Shown piece after piece: positions 57,346 to 64,000 of a stretch of 64,000 nucleotides of DNA. The position numbers were made by a program, and so were the translations under genes. The first letter of the stretch is position 1. The number at the start of each line of letters is the position of its first letter. Source of the DNA: Vagococcus luciliae (GTDB lineage Bacteria > Bacillota > Bacilli > Lactobacillales > Vagococcaceae); contig NZ_CP102451.1 of the NCBI RefSeq assembly GCF_024637875.1, forward strand, positions 1,367,001-1,431,000, in the 5' to 3' direction. The notes beneath the pieces were generated by a model that was not told where the DNA came from, ran no database searches, and saw nothing but the letters and a program-made list of their open reading frames with translations.

Positions 57346-57687
57346 ATGTCATTTTTAGAAAAGGCAACAGTGGAAGGGTGCCCACAATGTTATAAAATAA
57401 ATCCAAAAGCACGAACTTATACATTTAAAGATTATGGGTTTCAAGTGACGTCTTCAGGTAACTTACAACTTGCTAGACCATTAGATATTTCGCCACAAGC
57501 TAAACAAAGTCCAAAATTAAAAATTACTGTAGCAAAAGATTTAAAGACTTTAAAAATGTCTTTAACAACTGCTAATGGATTAAAAGCGATTAATATTTTC
57601 AAATCAGATGATCAAAAAGATAAACAAGAGCAATTTTACTACATTATGGAAGATTTAATGTCTTTTGATTGCCTTGAAAAAGCGTAA
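57346..57687 (+). CDS. DUF1831 protein
   Basis: A 113-residue soluble protein of the DUF1831 family, found in Lactobacillales. A Cys pair-like segment VEGCPQCYKINPKA lies near the N-terminus and another Cys in FDCLEKA at the end. RBS TTAGGAGGATTATT. Its place between the desulfurase and mnmA suggests a link with tRNA thiolation, perhaps as a sulfur carrier; this is inference. Confidence 0.8.
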   Translation: MSFLEKATVEGCPQCYKINPKARTYTFKDYGFQVTSSGNLQLARPLDISPQAKQSPKLKITVAKDLKTLKMSLTTANGLKAINIFKSDDQKDKQEQFYYIMEDLMSFDCLEKA

Positions 57688-57695
57688 ATCTATAA

Positions 57696-57725
57696 AAGAA
57701 TTGTCATGTGACAGTTCTTTTTTTG
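57696..57725 (+). terminator. Terminator after DUF1831 gene
   Basis: AAGAATTGTCA/TGACAGTTCTT with a two-base loop and a T tract. Confidence 0.8.
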
Positions 57726-57820
57726 TGCCAAAGAGATGATTTTATGCGACAAAAACGCTATAATGTAATAACTGAAAAAAATACGACCTTCAAATCGTAG
57801 TAGATTTTCAGAATCTATAA

Positions 57821-58969
<1,149 letters not shown>

Positions 58970-58981
58970 TTAAAAAAGATA

Positions 58982-59010
58982 TTGACAGAATGTTTTTAAT
59001 ACGATATAGT
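58982..59010 (+). promoter_or_regulatory. mgtA promoter
   Basis: TTGACA and TATAGT with a 17-base spacer, about 20 bases before the M-box. Confidence 0.8.
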
Positions 59011-59029
59011 TTTGTGTGTAAGAAAAATA

Positions 59030-59253
59030 GATTAGTTAGGTGAGGCTCCTATACAAACATAGGCTACTGCCCAAAAATGTCGAGAGACGCCAATGGGTAT
59101 AACAGAGATGATCGATATAAGGTTTTCTTTAACGTAGCTAAAGTTCTTGGTAACTTTTACGTTGTATAGTGCTAAAACTCAACGATTGGATCTCACAAGT
59201 TTATTTAATGTGTCTTTATGCCTTTCGTCGAGTTTTTGGACGAAAGGCTTTTT
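59030..59253 (+). promoter_or_regulatory. M-box magnesium riboswitch with terminator
   Basis: The conserved M-box strings are present in order: TTAGGTGAGGCTCCTATAC, GCTACTGCCC, AATGTCGAGAGACGCCAATG, GGGTATAACAGAGATGATCG and ACGTAGCTAAAGT. A strong terminator, GCCTTTCGTC/GACGAAAGGC plus five T, follows at 59220-59253. High Mg2+ is expected to stabilise the aptamer and favour termination, low Mg2+ to allow read-through into the P-type ATPase gene. Confidence 0.95.
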
Positions 59254-59340
59254 CGCGTTTTTTAATCAATAAAAGGAGGATTAATTGTTTTTTTAAATCA
59301 GCATTCTTACAAAAATAACGAACAAAGGAGATGGAAACAC

Positions 59341-59439
59341 ATGGAAGATAGTAGTCACGGTCGAAGTTACAAGGGTCATGAAGAGTGGAAAATAAAAAGA
59401 GTTTATTATTGTCTATCTGTTTCTACCTCAGAAAGATAA
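59341..59439 (+). CDS. Small ORF of 32 codons between M-box and mgtA
   Basis: ATG to TAA frame beginning MEDSSHGRSYKGHEEW and ending in SVSTSER. AAAGGAG lies about ten bases upstream. The peptide is charged, not hydrophobic, and matches nothing I recognise. It lies after the riboswitch terminator and 55 bases before the mgtA start, so it would be made only when the riboswitch is on. It may be a leader peptide or chance. Confidence 0.4.
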   Translation: MEDSSHGRSYKGHEEWKIKRVYYCLSVSTSER

Positions 59440-59493
59440 CTTGATAGCTTGTAGCCACTTCTCAACAGACCCCAATAATAAGGAGGAATACAC

Positions 59494-62223
59494 ATGATAC
59501 ATACAAACTTGAGTGGTATGCTCTTTTTTATGGTCGGGTGTTTCTTATGGATACAATTAGTGGGAAAGAAGGTTACTACAATGGAAAAAAAAGAAGCAGT
59601 AAACTACAAATTTTTTGCACAAACAAGCGTTGATAAATTATTTTCAACATTTAAAACAAGCCTTAGTGGAATAAATAATAATGAGGCAGAAGTATTAAGA
59701 GATGAATACGGTGAAAATGTTATTTCACATAAAAAGAAAACACCATTTATTGTAGAAGTATTAAAAGCATATTTTACACCGTTCACAACAGTACTATTAG
59801 CATTAGCTATTATTTCATTTATAACTGATTATGTGATTGTTCCAACAGATGAAAGAGATTTAACAGGAGTCTTAATCATTGTGGCAATGGTTGTTTTAAG
59901 TGGAACTATGACACTTATTCAATCAGTCAAATCAAACAATGCAGCTGAAAAGCTTAGTAATATGGTAAAAGTGACAGCAACTGTTTTAAGAAAAGGTGAA
60001 GAAGTTGAACTACCTATCGAAGAAATTGTGTGTGGCGACATTATTAAATTATCAGCAGGAGATATGTTACCAGCAGACGTTAGATTGATTCGTACAAAAG
60101 ATTTATTCGTCTCTCAAGCAGCTATGACAGGTGAAAGTTATCCTGTTGAAAAAAAAGACACATTTAGTATGAGTCAAAAAGATGCTGAAACAGACTATGA
60201 GAATATTGCATTTATGGGTAGTAATGTTGTGAGTGGTAGTGCCATTGGATTAGTCATAGCAGTTGGAAATGGTACATTATTTGGTCAAATTGCCAAAGAT
60301 GTGTCCGAAAAACACACGATTACTAGTTTTGATGTTGGCATTTCAAAGACATCTTGGTTATTAATTCGTTTTATGATGGTGATGGCTCCAACAGTATTTT
60401 TGATTAATGGTTTAACAAAAGGTGACTGGTTAGAAGCATTTCTATTTGGTTTATCTGTTGCAGTTGGATTAACACCTGAAATGTTACCAATGATTGTGAC
60501 AACTAACCTTGTAAAAGGTGCCTCAACAATGGCAAAAAAAGGTACTATCATCAAAAATTTAAACTCCATTCAAAATTTTGGTGCTATCGATGTGTTGTGT
60601 ACAGATAAAACTGGAACATTAACACAAGACAAAATCATTCTAGAGTATCACTTGGACGTAGATGGAAAAGAAGATGACAGAGTTTTAAGGCATGCATTCT
60701 TTAATAGCTATTATCAAACAGGATTGAAAAACTTAATGGATAAAGCCATTATTGAATCAGCAGAAGAAGAATTAAACATGAATGTTAATGCGTATAAAAA
60801 AGTGGATGAAATTCCATTTGATTTTCAACGTCGTCGCATGAGCGTTGTGATTGAAGATGCATTTGGCAAAACGCAAATGATTACAAAAGGTGCCGTTGAA
60901 GAGATGCTTGAAGTATCAAGTTATGTTGACTACCGTGGTAGTGTGGTTCCTTTAACAGAAGACATCAAATCAACGATTCTAAAAACAGTCGATGAATTAA
61001 ATGAGGACGGATTACGTGTGATTGCGGTCGCTCAAAAAACAAATCCAAGTGTGGTTGGTGAGTTTTCAGTAAAAGACGAAAGCGACATGGTATTAATTGG
61101 TTACCTTGCTTTCCTTGATCCACCAAAAGAAACAACAAAAGACGCTTTAAAAGCACTAAAAGAACATGGTGTTGGTGTTAAAGTATTAACAGGGGACAAT
61201 GCTTTAGTCACTAAATCTGTTTGTAAACAAGTCGGATTAGAAGATGAAGAATTAATTACAGGAACTGAAATTTCTCGCATGAATGATGTTGAGTTGAAAG
61301 TGATTGCAGAAAAATTTAATATTTTCGTTAAGCTAACACCATCTCAAAAAACACGTTTAGTCCGTGTATTACGTGAAGCTGGGCATACAGTTGGTTTTAT
61401 GGGTGATGGTATTAACGACGCACCAGCAATGAAAGAAGCAGATGTGGGAATATCTGTTGATACAGCCGTTGATATTGCTAAAGAAAGTGCAGATGTGATT
61501 TTGCTAGAAAAAGATTTAATGGTTCTAGAACGAGGTATCCTTGCAGGTCGTACAACATTTGGTAATATTATGAAATATGTCAAAATGACAGCTAGTTCAA
61601 ACTTCGGTAATATGTTCTCAGTTGTTGTGGCAAGTATCTTCTTACCATTTTTACCAATGTTACCCTTACAATTACTATTTTTAAATTTGATTTATGATAT
61701 TTCTTGTATGTCTATTCCTTGGGATAATATGGATGATGAGTATTTAGAAGAACCAAAAAAATGGGATGCTACACGCATTGGGTCATTTATGAAATGGCTT
61801 GGACCTACCAGTTCAGTGTTTGATATTACAACGTATGCTTTAATGTATTTTGTGATTTGTCCAGCAGTTGTGGGTGGTTCATATCATACATTAGGTGCTG
61901 AACAACAAGCGTTATTTATTGCAGTATTTCATGCAGGGTGGTTTGTTGAATCGTTATGGTCTCAAACACTAGTTATTCATACATTAAGAACACCAAAATT
62001 ACCATTTATTCAAAGTAGAGCATCATTTATTTTAACAACGATTACGTCAATTGGTATTGCGATAGGTTCATTCTTACCATTTACAGCATTTGGTCAAGAT
62101 TTAGGATTAATGCCATTGCCAGGAGAGTACTGGGGGTATCTAGCGCTTACGATTGTGGCCTACTTAATGCTAGTAATGGTGATAAAAAAAATCTATGTTA
62201 AACGTTTTGGGGAACTGTTATAA
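59494..62223 (+). CDS. mgtA: Magnesium-importing P-type ATPase (type IIIB, MgtA)
   Basis: A 909-residue P-type ATPase from the first start. Phosphorylation motif CTDKTGTLTQD has Asp371; TGES is in AAMTGESYPVEK; the hinge is GFMGDGINDAPAMKEADVG; ten membrane segments and the C-terminal LGPTSSVFDITTYALMYFV are typical of MgtA/MgtB. The first ATG follows AAGGAGG, but an internal ATG at 59581, with AAAGAAGG eight bases before, gives the more usual N-terminus MEKKEAVNYKFF. The extra 29 residues hold a hydrophobic stretch (MLFFMVGCFLWIQLVG). M-box control supports Mg2+ uptake. Confidence 0.94.
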   Translation: MIHTNLSGMLFFMVGCFLWIQLVGKKVTTMEKKEAVNYKFFAQTSVDKLFSTFKTSLSGINNNEAEVLRDEYGENVISHKKKTPFIVEVLKAYFTPFTTVLLALAIISFITDYVIVPTDERDLTGVLIIVAMVVLSGTMTLIQSVKSNNAAEKLSNMVKVTATVLRKGEEVELPIEEIVCGDIIKLSAGDMLPADVRLIRTKDLFVSQAAMTGESYPVEKKDTFSMSQKDAETDYENIAFMGSNVVSGSAIGLVIAVGNGTLFGQIAKDVSEKHTITSFDVGISKTSWLLIRFMMVMAPTVFLINGLTKGDWLEAFLFGLSVAVGLTPEMLPMIVTTNLVKGASTMAKKGTIIKNLNSIQNFGAIDVLCTDKTGTLTQDKIILEYHLDVDGKEDDRVLRHAFFNSYYQTGLKNLMDKAIIESAEEELNMNVNAYKKVDEIPFDFQRRRMSVVIEDAFGKTQMITKGAVEEMLEVSSYVDYRGSVVPLTEDIKSTILKTVDELNEDGLRVIAVAQKTNPSVVGEFSVKDESDMVLIGYLAFLDPPKETTKDALKALKEHGVGVKVLTGDNALVTKSVCKQVGLEDEELITGTEISRMNDVELKVIAEKFNIFVKLTPSQKTRLVRVLREAGHTVGFMGDGINDAPAMKEADVGISVDTAVDIAKESADVILLEKDLMVLERGILAGRTTFGNIMKYVKMTASSNFGNMFSVVVASIFLPFLPMLPLQLLFLNLIYDISCMSIPWDNMDDEYLEEPKKWDATRIGSFMKWLGPTSSVFDITTYALMYFVICPAVVGGSYHTLGAEQQALFIAVFHAGWFVESLWSQTLVIHTLRTPKLPFIQSRASFILTTITSIGIAIGSFLPFTAFGQDLGLMPLPGEYWGYLALTIVAYLMLVMVIKKIYVKRFGELL

Positions 62224-62360
62224 TAATATTTTGAAAAGAAGCAAGTGAAAACTTGTTTCTTTTTTTTTTACACGCTAAAATAGATAAGTCGTAATATTTG
62301 TCAATTTAGACATTTTCACATAGTCTATAAGTAAAATGTAAAAGAAGGGTGGATAATTAG

Positions 62361-62738
62361 ATGTATCAAGTTATTCAGACTTATAGTGAAGATGAGCCTT
62401 GGTGGTTTTTTGAAGAATGGGAAAAAAATATAAAATCAGAAGTGGTATTTGATAAGTTTCATGATGCAGAAAATGAATTCATGAAACAATATGATGACTT
62501 AAAAGAGCAATATGAAGAAGTAAAGTGCAAAAATCCTTATTTAGTCGCTTTTTGGAATGATGAAGAGTTTGTTTATTGCGAAGACTGTGATGATGATTTA
62601 CAGGCATATAAAGGATTAATGCTTGTAAGTAACTACAAAAAAATTGATTTAGGAGATAATAATTTAGATGAAGCAATTGGTAATAGCAGAAAAACCAAGT
62701 GTTGCCAGAGATTTAGCAAAAGTACTAGGGGCAACTAA
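62361..62738 (+). CDS. DUF1033 protein
   Basis: A 125-residue acidic protein; MYQVIQTYSEDEPWWFFEEW and the later FVYCEDCDDDLQAYKGLML fit the DUF1033 family of Lactobacillales, of unknown function. GAAGGGTGG precedes the ATG. The last 23 codons overlap the start of topB in another frame (71 bases), and the tail SRKTKCCQRFSKSTRGN reads like out-of-frame sequence, so the C-terminus may be extended relative to relatives. Confidence 0.75.
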   Translation: MYQVIQTYSEDEPWWFFEEWEKNIKSEVVFDKFHDAENEFMKQYDDLKEQYEEVKCKNPYLVAFWNDEEFVYCEDCDDDLQAYKGLMLVSNYKKIDLGDNNLDEAIGNSRKTKCCQRFSKSTRGN

Positions 62739-64000
62739 AAAAACAAAGAATTATATTGAAGGAGATAAAGTGATTATCACTTGGGCATTAGGTCATTTAC
62801 TGGGCTTAAAAATGCCGGAAGACTATAATAAAGATTGGGCAGAGTGGAATATGAATACTCTACCTATGATTCCTAAACGTGTGGGGATTAAACCACTTCC
62901 TAAGACAAGACCACAATTAAAAGCCATTAGTCAATTAGCCAATCGAAAAGATGTATCTGAAGCAATTATAGCAACTGATGCAGGACGTGAAGGAGAGCTA
63001 GTTGCACGTTGGATTTTACAATATGTTAAATTTAAAAAACCTGTGAAGCGTTTATGGATTTCATCTCAAACAGATAAAGCCATTAAACAAGGATTTAAAC
63101 AATTAAGACCAAGTAAAGAGTATGATAATTTATATTATTCAGCTGTCGCTCGTGCTGAAGCAGATTGGTTAGTAGGACTTAATGTTACACGTGCTTTAAC
63201 AGTGAAATATAAAGATAGTTTATCAGCAGGTCGTGTTCAAACGCCAACACTTGCAATGGTTAGACAACAAGAAGAAGTTATTGAGAAATTTAAGCCAGAG
63301 ACTTACTTTACATTAGATGCAGAGTATGATGGAGTGGTTGGCCATTTGGAATTAAAAAACCCACGTCAATTTAAGAAGCGTGAAGATTTGGAAACATTAG
63401 TCACTTCTTTTGATGGTAAATCATTAGTAGTAGATGATATAAAGGTGAAAGAAAAAACAGAGCACGCACCACTTCCATATGATTTAACAGAAATTCAACG
63501 TGAGGCCAATCAACGTTATCAATTTTCAGCTAAAAAAACGTTATCGATTATTCAACGACTTTATGAAATTCATAAAGTGGTTACTTATCCAAGAACAGAT
63601 TCAAAACATTTAACGACTGATATGAAATCAACGATGAAAGAACGTTTGATTGCAGTGACACAAATGTCACCAGAACTAGTAAAACGTTTAGTTAAAGATG
63701 GAGCAGTAGTAAAACAGCAAAACGTATTCCAAAATGCAAAAGTGACCGATCATCATGGTTTGATTCCAACTGAACAATCAGCTCGACTTGAAAAATTAGA
63801 TAATGATGAAATGAAAATCTATCGTATGATTGTGGAACGTTTCCTAGGACTATTTTTACCGCCATATAAAGTGTCTGTTGAAACAATTAGTACCAAAGTA
63901 GAACAATCAATTTTTATCTTTAAACAACAACGTGTCCTTGAGATGGGGTGGAGACAATCAGAAAATGTTGCAAAACAGTCTGTTGTATTTAAAAAAAGAA
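62668..64000 (+). CDS. topB: DNA topoisomerase III, 5' portion
   Basis: The frame is open from ATG 62668 to the end of the window (444 codons), so the 3' end is missing. It begins MKQLVIAEKPSVARDLAKVL, the Toprim start with its catalytic Glu. ATDAGREGELVARWIL carries the metal-binding acidic motif, LSAGRVQTPTLAMV follows, and the active Tyr is at about residue 307 in VVTYPRTDSKHL. It is a type IA enzyme that decatenates and relaxes DNA. The start overlaps the DUF1033 gene; AGGAGA lies 11 bases upstream. Confidence 0.93.
   Translation, partial: MKQLVIAEKPSVARDLAKVLGATKKTKNYIEGDKVIITWALGHLLGLKMPEDYNKDWAEWNMNTLPMIPKRVGIKPLPKTRPQLKAISQLANRKDVSEAIIATDAGREGELVARWILQYVKFKKPVKRLWISSQTDKAIKQGFKQLRPSKEYDNLYYSAVARAEADWLVGLNVTRALTVKYKDSLSAGRVQTPTLAMVRQQEEVIEKFKPETYFTLDAEYDGVVGHLELKNPRQFKKREDLETLVTSFDGKSLVVDDIKVKEKTEHAPLPYDLTEIQREANQRYQFSAKKTLSIIQRLYEIHKVVTYPRTDSKHLTTDMKSTMKERLIAVTQMSPELVKRLVKDGAVVKQQNVFQNAKVTDHHGLIPTEQSARLEKLDNDEMKIYRMIVERFLGLFLPPYKVSVETISTKVEQSIFIFKQQRVLEMGWRQSENVAKQSVVFKKR

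Overview
The window is 64 kb of a low-GC Gram-positive chromosome, almost certainly Lactobacillales and most like the Enterococcaceae (an Enterococcus/Vagococcus type). The support is the A/T-rich codon use, AGGAGG-type ribosome binding sites, a tmRNA whose tag reads AKNENNTFALAA, a fabT-led fatty-acid operon using FabK, a T-box in front of pheST, an RNase PH-RdgB fusion, an ECF transporter, and an LPXTG surface protein. I see no phage, insertion sequence, CRISPR array, tRNA or rRNA. The genus is inferred and was not checked against any database.

Layout. 1-0.76 kb: 3' end of ffh. 0.9-10.6 kb: mostly single genes (amidase, FtsW/RodA, MFS transporter, asparaginase, sortase-anchored 5'-nucleotidase, nitroreductase, YitT-family protein). 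10.65-20.4 kb: a complete type II fatty-acid operon, fabT-fabH-acpP-fabK-fabD-fabG-fabF-accB-fabZ-accC-accD-accA, behind two promoters that each overlap a TTTGATTATCAAA operator. 20.4-28.3 kb: a SufT-like protein, a Na+/H+ antiporter, nagB, a degenerate GalT-like protein overlapping a CPBP protease, and an Ohr/OsmC gene flanked by two damaged small membrane-protein genes. 28.3-31 kb: tsaB-rimI-rimI paralogue-tsaD. 31.1-35.5 kb: murI, rph-rdgB, a YfcE-type phosphoesterase, a CbpB/DarB-like CBS protein and an M20 deacetylase, followed by a convergent mscS. 36.5-41.5 kb: YtxG/YtxH-like pair, a dedicated ECF transporter and a DUF218 protein.

41.7-48.3 kb: pgcA, an ArsR-type zinc-sensor-like regulator, ssrA, small proteins, yidC and acyP on the minus strand, a TrmH-type methyltransferase, an HD protein and an HxlR regulator. 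48.3-52.1 kb: Phe T-box and pheST. 52.2-59 kb: DacA-type carboxypeptidase, aldo/keto reductase, cardiolipin synthase, then cysteine desulfurase-DUF1831-mnmA (tRNA thiolation). 59-62.2 kb: a magnesium M-box riboswitch, a 32-codon ORF and an MgtA-type P-type ATPase. 62.4-64 kb: a DUF1033 gene overlapping the 5' end of topB, which runs off the window.

Most of the region is core housekeeping: membrane lipid synthesis and its feedback control, cell-wall precursors, tRNA modification (t6A and s2U), translation rescue, and protein insertion into the membrane. The parts that depart from the ordinary are the repeated promoter-operator of fabT, a hairpin after acpP, the GalT-like pseudoenzyme candidate, the two decayed small membrane genes around ohr, and the layered 5' region of mgtA.
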